64,000 nucleotides of DNA from JADCRZ01 sp965200945 (GTDB lineage Bacteria > Bacteroidota > Bacteroidia > Chitinophagales > Chitinophagaceae), in assembly GCA_965200945.1 (NCBI GenBank), contig OZ241749.1, forward strand, positions 1,674,001 to 1,738,000, given 5' to 3'. The notes under the pieces were generated by a model. The model saw only the letters and a program-made list of their open reading frames with translations, had not been told where the DNA came from and did not search any database. The translations under genes and the position numbers were made by a program. This document shows positions 1 through 8,057 of the stretch, in pieces. Position 1 is the first letter of the stretch; every line of letters begins with the position of its first letter.

Positions 1-80
1 TTTTTTTCCGGCAGGGGAACATGCACGCTCAACAGCTGAACCATTCACCCATTGGTCTGCGCCCAGGTGATTGATCAACC

Positions 81-1442
81 TTAGAACTCCCTGACCGTTT
101 TTCTTTTTTCCAGCCAGGCGATCATGTTCATGACCAGATAGTTCCAGTTCTGGAATCCTTTGTTGAGGATCGGTTCACCGGTGTCAGGTTCATAGTATTC
201 ATGCAGGGCACCGTTCCGGGTAAAATCCCGGCCGAAAAGTGTCACCGTTTTTTCCGCCATGTCTTTTGCCTCGGCTTCAAAATGGTAGTCGAGCAGGCTG
301 CGGTACACAATGTAGTTGGAGATGCCCCACACTGGGCCGAGCCAGTTAGAAGGGTTGTTGCTGGCCCGCACGCTGTACATTTTTTCCAGCTTCGACAGGG
401 TGCGCACGCCATAGGCGGCTCCGAAGGTCTGCTGGTTGTGGTAATGTTCTTTTACCATGCGGGCGGCCTCCTCCGGAGAAGCGATGCCCGCCCACATGGC
501 CATAAAGCCCGACCATACGCCGATGCGCTGGATCAGGCAATCATAGTTGCGGGGAAAGCCGGTATGCAGGATCAACTGCAGACCCAGGTGATTGGCCGAA
601 TCTTCCTTCACCGGCAGGAGATTGATGTCGACCGAATAATAAAAACCATCCCGCTCATCCCAGCAGTTTTTCCTGATTGAGGCTTTCAGGTCTTCCGCAT
701 CCCTGCCGTATTCGGCCGCGATCTCTGGCAGGTTCAGTTGCCCGGCCAGGTAAACCATGGCCAGGAGTTCCTTGTACATCAGACAGTTCAGGAAGATAGA
801 GGCCGAGCTTCCCGGCGGACGGAAAAAAGTAGACGGATCGTTATCCACGCCGATGGCCAGGTCATTCTGCCAGTAGTACAAGCCGGTAGGCTTATTCCGG
901 TGGTGCGATTCGTAGTTGTTGATGAAGGCCTGCAGCAGATAGAATTGCTCGCGCAGCCATTCTGCGTTGCCGTGGTTCTGCTGTGTCAGAAAAGCCGCAT
1001 GCTGCGCCAGGACCGGCTTGTGCATGTTGGTCCGGTAGATATTGGCTGGCATATGCTCCCGGGGATTCAGGTTGGTGAACACAACGATTGGCATGTACCC
1101 GTCGGGGCCCGTATAATGCAGGAAGTTGAGCACACAGCCCTGCTCGTAGGCAACCGCTTCGTCCTTTTCAGCCTGCGAAGCCCGGTCTTCCAGGATCTGC
1201 CGCAACGCCACGTCGCTCCACCATGAATCCCAATCCCACAGGTCATTTGCATACTGGGAGCTGCCGGGCGTGATATAAGGGTAGATCAGGGTGCCTTTGG
1301 CTTTTCTGAACATGCCTTTGTAGTCGGCGTAGATATGACTTTTGATGGTTTTTACGAAGTCTGTTTGGATGGCGGGAGATTGTGCTGAAGTGTCGAGCGC
1401 AACCAGTGCGGTGAGAAAGAGTATTGGAAGATGAAGTTTCAC
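81..1442 (-). CDS. GH63/trehalase-like secreted glycoside hydrolase
   Basis: 453 residues starting at a GTG codon, with a hydrophobic signal peptide ending near residue 20 (ALDTSAQ). The body has the look of (alpha/alpha)6-barrel hydrolases of the GH63/GH37/MGH1-like clan: an early aromatic motif DLWDWDSWW near residue 68, a late GPVWGISNY motif and a C-terminal EYYEPDTGEP motif, where the Glu of such motifs is a known catalytic candidate in GH63. It should act outside the cytoplasm on alpha-linked sugars. It is the last gene of the minus-strand sugar locus, 296 bases after the GH36-like gene, so it may have its own promoter. The exact substrate cannot be told from sequence. Confidence 0.75.
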   Translation of the reverse strand: MKLHLPILFLTALVALDTSAQSPAIQTDFVKTIKSHIYADYKGMFRKAKGTLIYPYITPGSSQYANDLWDWDSWWSDVALRQILEDRASQAEKDEAVAYEQGCVLNFLHYTGPDGYMPIVVFTNLNPREHMPANIYRTNMHKPVLAQHAAFLTQQNHGNAEWLREQFYLLQAFINNYESHHRNKPTGLYYWQNDLAIGVDNDPSTFFRPPGSSASIFLNCLMYKELLAMVYLAGQLNLPEIAAEYGRDAEDLKASIRKNCWDERDGFYYSVDINLLPVKEDSANHLGLQLILHTGFPRNYDCLIQRIGVWSGFMAMWAGIASPEEAARMVKEHYHNQQTFGAAYGVRTLSKLEKMYSVRASNNPSNWLGPVWGISNYIVYRSLLDYHFEAEAKDMAEKTVTLFGRDFTRNGALHEYYEPDTGEPILNKGFQNWNYLVMNMIAWLEKRKTVREF

Positions 1443-1499
1443 GGGTTAAATGTATTTGTTTCCGGAGAGACAGAATTGGGGAATTGGAATTTTCAGATG

Positions 1500-1524
1500 G
1501 GTTGCCGATAAATTATCGGCCCGC
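1500..1524. other. 17-base palindrome in the 296-base gap
   Basis: GCCGATAAATTATCGGC at 1504-1520 is a perfect inverted repeat with a single central base. It lies between the GH36-like and GH63-like genes (gap 1443-1738). There is no T-run beside it, so it is more likely a protein-binding site or a weak hairpin than a classical terminator. I saw nothing else in this gap. Confidence 0.3.
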
Positions 1525-1738
1525 CATTTTGATCGGACTGTACACGCCAATCTGATCTTTTGTGTTTAAACAAGCAGTTCTATGGAATGGAAGGCTTCCC
1601 CAACGACAGCGGATCGGAAGCTGCCGGGCATGCAAAGCAGCCTCTCGGCTACCAGCTGACAGCCGCTTCCATAACCTCCTGCAACAGAAGGAGCCGGCAG
1701 GGTTCGGGGAAACCATTCCGATGCCGGAACATGATCTA

Positions 1739-3376
1739 TCAGTCCCACTGAAAAGTTGTAAGCCGCCCGTTCAGTTTCCATTTGGCCGGCCATGGGTTCT
1801 CCATCCAGTCCAGTGGTTCGGCAGTGGGCTGCGGTCTTGACGCTTGTTCGAAAGCGGTTTTCACTGCGGCTTTTTGTTCGGAACCAAAAAAATCGGGCTG
1901 TGCGGAGATAAACAGCGGGGCTCCGCTTTCAGCAAGCAACTGCAGCCATTGCCGGTTCTTGTCCCAGGCCACCTCTTTTGTAAGTCCGGCACAGTCTCCA
2001 TCCACCTCGTAAAAAGTCCGGTGCTGGGGCAACCTGAAACCCAGGGTGTTCACGCCCATCTTGCGCGTACGCGCCCATTCTTTTCCGCTGGTATCGTCTC
2101 CGGTACGGTTCAGCTCAAACAATCCGGCCGACAGATGGCTCATGGTGTTACAGCCAATGATATACATGTCGCCGGCGGCTGCCCTGATGGTGGAGTAAAG
2201 CTGGTTGATGATTTCCGCGTTGGTTTTGCTCCGGTCATAAAAATGCCAGCCCGGCTCTGTCAACCCGCTCTGCATCTGGGAACCCCAGCGCCCGAAGATA
2301 TCATAGGTTGAGTAATCATGCTTTACGAGCGCGTAACCCCAGTGCTGGTACAGGCGCAGAGTGGCTTTCACCCGCTCAAGCGTTTCGGGAATGGTTGGAT
2401 CTAGGATCAACTGCCGGCCGTTCTGGCTGCGTCCTTTTATGGCGGGTGCCAGCCAGCTTTTGGCATCACTGTGTTTTGCGATAAGCGGGCGGGTCCACAG
2501 GCCCGGGCGCATACCCAGGCTTTTGATCTTCGCGGCCATCAGCGCCATGTCTTTGAACTTTTCATTCGGGATGGAGAAATCATCGGCCACTTCCCATCCA
2601 TCGTCTATTACGGAAAATGGCCGGTTCTCCCCGTTCGTTACCAGGTCGGCCATAAACGCTGTCTGCCGGGTGATCGATTCCGCGGAATTGTTGCCGTATA
2701 CGGCATACCAGTCGTTGATACCATATACCGGATGGGCCGCCAGCCGCGGCTTTGCACACATCAGCCCGCAGAAGCGGGTAAGGGCGGCGAATGGCGATTC
2801 GCCCGGCCTGCTTGTCATCGTCAGGATATCGGCGGCATGCAGCACGCGTGATCCAAGCTTAACGCCCTCACCGCCTGAGCTGGTATCCAGCACGAGAATG
2901 ACCGAGTCATTCGTCAGTGACCAATGGCACAGCGTTGCCGCCCCGGTTCGAACGCCGAAACCCGCACTTGTGTTACCGTCACTCAACATCAGATACCAGG
3001 GGTTCGGTGAATTGGTGAGGGAACTTTGCCAGGAAAGATCGCCATAAGAGCGCTCCCAGGCATCACCCAACGCTTTTTTGTTCTTCCCTGCCTTGTACTT
3101 CCACACCAGCCTGACGGCCTGAAGCTCGGTTTCGGGCGCCTGCAGGCGAACGCCCGTTACACCGGAGGCCGACTGCACATCCACAACGACATCCCGGCCC
3201 GTAAACGAGTGTCCGGAACGCGACTTCAGCTGCAGCCACTGGCCGCCTGCCTGCGCCCATGCTTCCTGAGGATAATCAATCGACCGGGTGAGGCCCGGTG
3301 CAGCTGCACCTAGCCGGCTTCCCATGATGCCGGCTAAACCGGCGGCCGACAGTTTGATAAAATGGCGTCTTAACAT
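1739..3376 (-). CDS. GH36-like alpha-galactosidase, Tat-type signal
   Basis: 545 residues. The N-terminus MLRRHFIKLSAAGLAG has an arginine pair plus hydrophobic stretch as in Tat or Sec export signals of Bacteroidota hydrolases. Clan GH-D features are present: DDGW near residue 260, LVKHDYSTYD near 350 (the Asp after KH is the expected nucleophile position) and NRTGDDTSG near 420 (the RxGDD-type acid/base region). Known family members remove alpha-galactosyl groups from raffinose, melibiose and related sugars; raffinose-synthase-like proteins share the fold. Together with a GH32-like enzyme and a sugar kinase in the same locus, a raffinose-family substrate is a reasonable inference. The 210-base gap in front (3377-3586) shows no operator or clear terminator. 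Confidence 0.78.
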   Translation of the reverse strand: MLRRHFIKLSAAGLAGIMGSRLGAAAPGLTRSIDYPQEAWAQAGGQWLQLKSRSGHSFTGRDVVVDVQSASGVTGVRLQAPETELQAVRLVWKYKAGKNKKALGDAWERSYGDLSWQSSLTNSPNPWYLMLSDGNTSAGFGVRTGAATLCHWSLTNDSVILVLDTSSGGEGVKLGSRVLHAADILTMTSRPGESPFAALTRFCGLMCAKPRLAAHPVYGINDWYAVYGNNSAESITRQTAFMADLVTNGENRPFSVIDDGWEVADDFSIPNEKFKDMALMAAKIKSLGMRPGLWTRPLIAKHSDAKSWLAPAIKGRSQNGRQLILDPTIPETLERVKATLRLYQHWGYALVKHDYSTYDIFGRWGSQMQSGLTEPGWHFYDRSKTNAEIINQLYSTIRAAAGDMYIIGCNTMSHLSAGLFELNRTGDDTSGKEWARTRKMGVNTLGFRLPQHRTFYEVDGDCAGLTKEVAWDKNRQWLQLLAESGAPLFISAQPDFFGSEQKAAVKTAFEQASRPQPTAEPLDWMENPWPAKWKLNGRLTTFQWD

Positions 3377-3586
3377 GATCGTAAATGTATTGAGAAATTC
3401 AGCTACAGGGTCAGGTGAATGGATCGAATCTCTGAATTTGATCTATTCCGTACCAGGGGAGCCATCCTCCGCTGCTCTGCAGGGATCCTTGATCAGGAGC
3501 AGCTAGAGGCTGTGTGCGCAGCAGCGTGTTTGCGCCTGATGAAGGATAACAAAAACGGGGTGCGGAATTTCCAAGACTCCGGGTTG

Positions 3587-4075
3587 TTATTTGAGGTTTT
3601 GAACACGCAAGGTCGCTTTCAATTGCTCGAATTGTGCTTCAGGCGTCGGGGCCGTTAGCTGTTGCACCAGCTGCCATTGTTTATCATAAATGCCAACATA
3701 GGGGAACCGGCTGATGCCGAGGGTGCGCTGCAGGGATCGCGTCCAGCCTTCCGTTCCCAGGATCAGACTCTTTTGGTTGCGTAAATTGAAGTCACCGGCA
3801 AACTCTTTCAATCCTTTCAGGTCGGTATTGGTGACCATCAGTACCAGATACTTTTGAAACACCGGCTGATACTCTTTCATTAACCGGGTGAAGGTTCTGC
3901 ACTCTCCGCATTGAGGATCGAAATACACGAACAGAAGGGGCTTGTTCAAATGATAATCACGGCTGCTGAAGTATTGGCCATCGGCCATTCCAATGCGGAA
4001 GGCAGGCAGCCTCCCCTGCCCTGCTACCGATAGAGACAATGGCAGTACATGAAGCAGGAAAAGGAAGAATTTCAT
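3587..4075 (-). CDS. thioredoxin-like secreted protein
   Basis: 162 residues with a signal peptide (MKFFLFLLHVLPLSLSVAGQ) and a thioredoxin fold active site of the form CGEC near residue 54, preceded by LLFVYFDPQ. A cis-Pro-like segment SRFPYVGIY follows near residue 124. Its start codon overlaps the stop of the ROK kinase gene by 4 bases (ATGA), so the two are translationally coupled and belong to the sugar operon. The role there is unknown: it may keep cysteines in a periplasmic partner reduced, or it may be a TlpA/redoxin-like protein with no direct link to sugar use. It is smaller than typical TlpA proteins of this phylum. Confidence 0.7.
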   Translation of the reverse strand: MKFFLFLLHVLPLSLSVAGQGRLPAFRIGMADGQYFSSRDYHLNKPLLFVYFDPQCGECRTFTRLMKEYQPVFQKYLVLMVTNTDLKGLKEFAGDFNLRNQKSLILGTEGWTRSLQRTLGISRFPYVGIYDKQWQLVQQLTAPTPEAQFEQLKATLRVQNLK

Positions 4076-5043
4076 AGTGGATGACTGCTAAGGATGGCGA
4101 GCGACAGCGCCGCGATATCGCCTACATTTTCTGACAGCCCCGCACCCACGATCCGGCAGGCTTCCACGGATTCAAAATAGGCTTCCCTGCCGATGGCTTC
4201 CATCATGGCCGGTTTTAACAGCGCCTCGGATCGGCTGTAAATGCTTCCGAGGATGATCAGTTCGGGGTTGAGTATGTCGATGAACAGGGCAAGCGCTTTG
4301 CCGAGGTAATGACCGCAGATGCGGTACACTTCTTTCGCTGTTTCGTCTCCGGCAAACGCCGCTTCCGCGATCGATTTTGCAGTGATCTGCGGCAGCTCCG
4401 TAATATGCTGGCAATACGCGGTCACCTTACCCACCTGCAGCATTTCTCTCGCCTTCATCTGCCCGAGCTGGGCGATACCGCCGCCACTGCAGAAGCCTTC
4501 AAACGCCCCCGCCTTGCCAAAGCCCACCGGACCCATGTCGGCCAGACGGATGTGCCCCACCTCCCCGGCGAGGTCGGAGATGCCTGAATACAGTTGTCCG
4601 TTCAGGATCAGTCCGGCTCCCATACCCGTACCGAAGGTGAGAAAGATCAGGTTGTCGTATCCCCTTCCCGCTCCCCACTTCCATTCGGCCACTGCGCAGG
4701 CGTTGGCATCGTTTTGCAGCAGCACCGGGCGGCCGAACCGGTCCGATGCCATCTGAACGATGGGGATTTTGTCCCAGCCAATCAGGTTCGGCGGCGAAAG
4801 GATAAGTCCCTTCTTACTGCTGAGCGGTCCGCCGCAGCTGATACCGATCCCGATCAGCGCTGTAGTGGAAATCGCGTACTGACCGAGCAGCCGCTCAGCC
4901 GTTGCGAACAGCTTCTCGATCATTTCATACACGGGCAGATCGGTCGGCATCGACTCCTTGCAAACAAGGCGGATATGATCGGCTTTTTGCTCACCGATCA
5001 GCACAGCGCATTTTGTTCCACCGATATCAAAACCTAATAGCAT
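4072..5043 (-). CDS. ROK-family sugar kinase (fructokinase/glucokinase-like)
   Basis: 323 residues, cytoplasmic. The ATP phosphate-binding motif LLGFDIGGTK is at residues 2-11, the sugar-binding and catalytic segment QNDANACAVAEW lies near 117-128, and FGTGMGAGLILNG near 141. The step after GEVGHIRLAD, where most ROK proteins carry the zinc motif CxCGxxGCxE, reads GPVGFGKAGAFEGFCSGGG and has only one Cys, so the zinc site is missing. Position 25 bases behind the GH32-like gene suggests phosphorylation of fructose or glucose released from the oligosaccharide. ROK repressors are excluded because no N-terminal helix-turn-helix is present. Confidence 0.85.
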   Translation of the reverse strand: MLLGFDIGGTKCAVLIGEQKADHIRLVCKESMPTDLPVYEMIEKLFATAERLLGQYAISTTALIGIGISCGGPLSSKKGLILSPPNLIGWDKIPIVQMASDRFGRPVLLQNDANACAVAEWKWGAGRGYDNLIFLTFGTGMGAGLILNGQLYSGISDLAGEVGHIRLADMGPVGFGKAGAFEGFCSGGGIAQLGQMKAREMLQVGKVTAYCQHITELPQITAKSIAEAAFAGDETAKEVYRICGHYLGKALALFIDILNPELIILGSIYSRSEALLKPAMMEAIGREAYFESVEACRIVGAGLSENVGDIAALSLAILSSHPL

Positions 5044-5068
5044 AATTGTAGATCAGGGTTCAGGGCAA

Positions 5069-6547
5069 TTAATTATTATCTCTCAGCGGCCTTACAACCA
5101 GGTTTTTGAACCTGACGGTACCATGTTTTGCATACAGCCATATCGTGCTGCCATGGTGTTCATACGTGCGGTTCACTACGGTACGGCGATGGTCTATATC
5201 AGCATCCAGAATACCGTCTTTTATGACGATATCGATGGTTACCTGTTTCTGCAAACCGTCAACGCCCTGAATGGCGGTATTGCCCATCGCCACAGTTTTG
5301 TTGCTGGCAGACAAGTTAAGCCGGTAACCGCTGTTGCCGTTCTCATCCGATTTCAGAATAACGCCCATTTCCTCGTTGGCACCCACTGGTTCGATCTCAA
5401 ACGTGATCCTGCAGTTTTCGGGTATGGATCCTATGCGGGCGGTAGCGACACCGCTTCCATCGGAAAGTGTGATGGTGTTGCCGCTGCCCATGGTGGCCTT
5501 GTACATCATTTCAGGTTTGATTGCAAGCGGTGCGGCTGTTTCGGGGATCATTTCCGCAGGGAAACGCGTGTCCAGCGTACCATCAGACTCTTGCGTCACT
5601 TCTCGGAAGAGTGAGTTGCCGCCAAAGATCTCATGGTCGTTGTCTTTACCGTCACGCCGGTTCGGGACCCAGGCGGCGGCAATGCGGCGGTCATTTTTAA
5701 ACGACGCCGTTTTCACCACGTTCGACCAATCCTCGTTCAGGGTCTGGAAGCGCGGCGCCTCCCAGGGCCCGTACGGGTTGCGCGATTTTACGTAGGAAGT
5801 GTTGCTGCCATCGCTGTATACCAGGTAATACCAGCCTTTCCAGGAAAAGTAGTCGGGGCACTCCGGTGTGGAAGGCTGACCTGTCAGGATAGGATCGTGC
5901 AGGGTCCAGTTCTTTAGATCCTTTGAAGACAAATGCACGAGGCAGCCCCGGTTCATTCCCAGTACGGGCTGTTCCTGGTCGCTCGAAACAAACAGGTGGA
6001 ATTCGCCTTTGTCATCCACAAATACCTTGGGATCGCGAAAGGCGCGTTTGCTGTAACCCGGCGCCGAGGTATAAAACGGATTGGGCTTCTGTTTGTCGAA
6101 ATGAATTCCGTCGTTGCTGATGGCATAGCTGAGCTGCTCATTCACCTTGCCTTCCTGGTTGACGAGCCTCGTGGCATAAAAGGCATAGAATTTACCCCCA
6201 TGGTAAACGACCGACCCTGTGCAGATGGATTTCTCCCAGCTTTCATCTATACCCAGCACGATGGGATGCTGTTTCCAGTTGGTAAGGTCTGAGGAAGTAC
6301 TCAATACCCACTGGTGGCCACCCAGTCCGTTCAGGCTTGCATGGTGTGCTGAGTCGAGGAGCCAGTAGTAGTAATAGGTTCCGTTGTATGAAAACGGAAT
6401 GCAATCACCTACAAACAGGTCGCCTACCGGTTTGAAATACTGCATGCTTTTCGTTTGCTGGATATCCGGGTTGTATCTCACGCCAAGCTGCGCCTGCACA
6501 GCAACGAAGAGCATCAGGATCAATGTGACTAAAGAAAGCTTTTTCAT
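5069..6547 (-). CDS. GH32-like beta-fructosidase with C-terminal beta-sandwich
   Basis: 492 residues with a signal peptide (cleavage near VAVQA/Q). A five-bladed propeller of the GH32/GH43/GH68 superfamily is indicated by RDPKVF at residues 171-176 and ECPDYF at 229-234, the transition-state and acid/base motifs of GH32. The usual nucleophile motif NDPNG is replaced by VGDCIPF, with Asp48 the likely nucleophile, as in a divergent GH32-like group of Bacteroidota. Residues from about 350 form a beta-sandwich tail. The likely job is periplasmic or surface hydrolysis of fructosyl linkages (sucrose, raffinose, fructan). GH43 activity is the main alternative. It is followed closely by the ROK kinase. 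Confidence 0.75.
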   Translation of the reverse strand: MKKLSLVTLILMLFVAVQAQLGVRYNPDIQQTKSMQYFKPVGDLFVGDCIPFSYNGTYYYYWLLDSAHHASLNGLGGHQWVLSTSSDLTNWKQHPIVLGIDESWEKSICTGSVVYHGGKFYAFYATRLVNQEGKVNEQLSYAISNDGIHFDKQKPNPFYTSAPGYSKRAFRDPKVFVDDKGEFHLFVSSDQEQPVLGMNRGCLVHLSSKDLKNWTLHDPILTGQPSTPECPDYFSWKGWYYLVYSDGSNTSYVKSRNPYGPWEAPRFQTLNEDWSNVVKTASFKNDRRIAAAWVPNRRDGKDNDHEIFGGNSLFREVTQESDGTLDTRFPAEMIPETAAPLAIKPEMMYKATMGSGNTITLSDGSGVATARIGSIPENCRITFEIEPVGANEEMGVILKSDENGNSGYRLNLSASNKTVAMGNTAIQGVDGLQKQVTIDIVIKDGILDADIDHRRTVVNRTYEHHGSTIWLYAKHGTVRFKNLVVRPLRDNN

Positions 6548-6672
6548 ATGTTAAAGATTGATCAGGTTCACCAGAGTGTTGATGTTAAAAATAAAATCTC
6601 GTTGAAGGTCCTGTGTGTACTGAATTTGCGGCACCCTTCAATAAATCCGGATCAACGCAGGAAAGGATCGGT

Positions 6673-8046
6673 TTAAAAACTGCGTGGTGATCCTCCGCGC
6701 CTCCAGTGCTTTTCGATTTCTTCGAGCGATTTCCCTTTGGTCTCCGGGATGTAGTAGTAGCCCCACCACAATCCAAAGATGCACACGATCGCGTAAAGCC
6801 AGAAGGTGACATCGACGCCGAACAGGTTCACAAGGTGTAGAAACGTAAAAGCGATGATGGCGTTAAAGCCCCAGTGCGAGAGTGAACCGATGCTCATTCC
6901 CACGCCGCGGACGTTGAGCGGGAACACTTCGGAGATCAGCAGCCAGCCCAGCGGCGCCAGGCTGATGGCAATGAAGATGATGAAACAAACAATGCTTACT
7001 ACGGCAAACACCGGCAGGCTCGCGCCCAGTTGCGCCTTAAAATGAAAACAGGCCCCCAGCATCATCAGCGACGGGATCATTCCGGAGATACCAATCATGT
7101 ATAACCGCCGGCGCCCCACTCTGTCCAGCAGCAGTATGGAAACAAAACAGGCCGCCACGTTTACGGCTCCGATGATAATGGCGGGAACGATGGAACCCGT
7201 ATTGCTGATGATACCGGCCATCTTGAAAATGATCGGCGAATAATAAATGATGGTGTTAACGCCGGAGAACTGCTGGAAAAAGAAGATACCTACGGTAATG
7301 ATAAGCGGCGCACGGAGCCAGGGCTTGAACACTTCCGTCCATTTTGCGCGTTCCTGGTTCTCCAGCTTCACTTCGGCTTCGAGGTTGGCCAGCGTTTGCG
7401 GCACCATCTCCGGGTCTTCCACCCGTTCCAGTATCTTTTTGCCTTCTTCCCATCGGCCCTTGCTGATGAGCCACCGAGGGGTCTCGGGCAAGAAGATCAT
7501 TCCGACCAGCAGCACAACCGCCGGTACAAAACCTGCCAGGAACATCATCCTCCACGATTCCGGTCTGCTATCATCCGATAACAGATAATCCGTTACATAG
7601 GAAACAAGGATCCCGATGGTTATCATCAGCTGGTTCAGCGTTACCAGTGCGCCGCGCACACGGGTGGGTGAAATTTCGGAGATATACATAGGCACCACGT
7701 ACGATGTGATGCCGATGGCGAAACCGATTACGATCCGCATGATCGTGAGAACGGTTATATCGGGCGCATAGGCGCAGCCAAACGCACCGATGGTAAAAAT
7801 GACCGCATTCAGGATGATCATGCGTTTTCGTCCGATGGCATCCGAAAGCTTCCCGCTGGTGACAGCGCCGATTACGGCACCGATGAGCACGGTGGTTGTG
7901 ATGAGCTCGATGCTGGCATCAGACAACTGCCAGTATTGTTTCAAGAAAGGCAACGCCCCGGAAATGACCCCGGTGTCGAAGCCGAACAACAGGCCACCGG
8001 TAGCCGCAATAACGGCGATCATCAGAACATTCGGTTTTAAACTCAT
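6673..8046 (-). CDS. MFS sugar:proton symporter (sugar porter family)
   Basis: 457 residues with about 12 hydrophobic helices. Sugar-porter signatures are clear: GFDTGVISGALPF near residue 22, the loop motif GKLSDAIGRKRM near 65, PETPRWL near 188, the second loop motif DRVGRRRLYM near 310 and the C-terminal PETKGKSLEEIE. It should import a monosaccharide across the inner membrane with protons, as in XylE-like proteins. It lies 11 bases after susD and 125 bases before the GH32-like gene. The same position is held by the monosaccharide transporter in described fructan loci of Bacteroides, which supports a fructose or glucose substrate by context only. Confidence 0.88.
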   Translation of the reverse strand: MSLKPNVLMIAVIAATGGLLFGFDTGVISGALPFLKQYWQLSDASIELITTTVLIGAVIGAVTSGKLSDAIGRKRMIILNAVIFTIGAFGCAYAPDITVLTIMRIVIGFAIGITSYVVPMYISEISPTRVRGALVTLNQLMITIGILVSYVTDYLLSDDSRPESWRMMFLAGFVPAVVLLVGMIFLPETPRWLISKGRWEEGKKILERVEDPEMVPQTLANLEAEVKLENQERAKWTEVFKPWLRAPLIITVGIFFFQQFSGVNTIIYYSPIIFKMAGIISNTGSIVPAIIIGAVNVAACFVSILLLDRVGRRRLYMIGISGMIPSLMMLGACFHFKAQLGASLPVFAVVSIVCFIIFIAISLAPLGWLLISEVFPLNVRGVGMSIGSLSHWGFNAIIAFTFLHLVNLFGVDVTFWLYAIVCIFGLWWGYYYIPETKGKSLEEIEKHWRRGGSPRSF

Positions 8047-8057
8047 AATGGCAGTCG

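Noticed and set aside
1562..1840. Overlapping small frames on both strands between the GH36-like and GH63-like genes
   Set aside because: They overlap the end of the GH36-like gene or lack any protein pattern.
3517..3545. Short similarity (GTGTTTGCGCCTG and flanks) between 3525-3540 and 47377-47392
   Set aside because: A shared 13-mer is expected by chance in a window of this size; no longer repeat could be seen.
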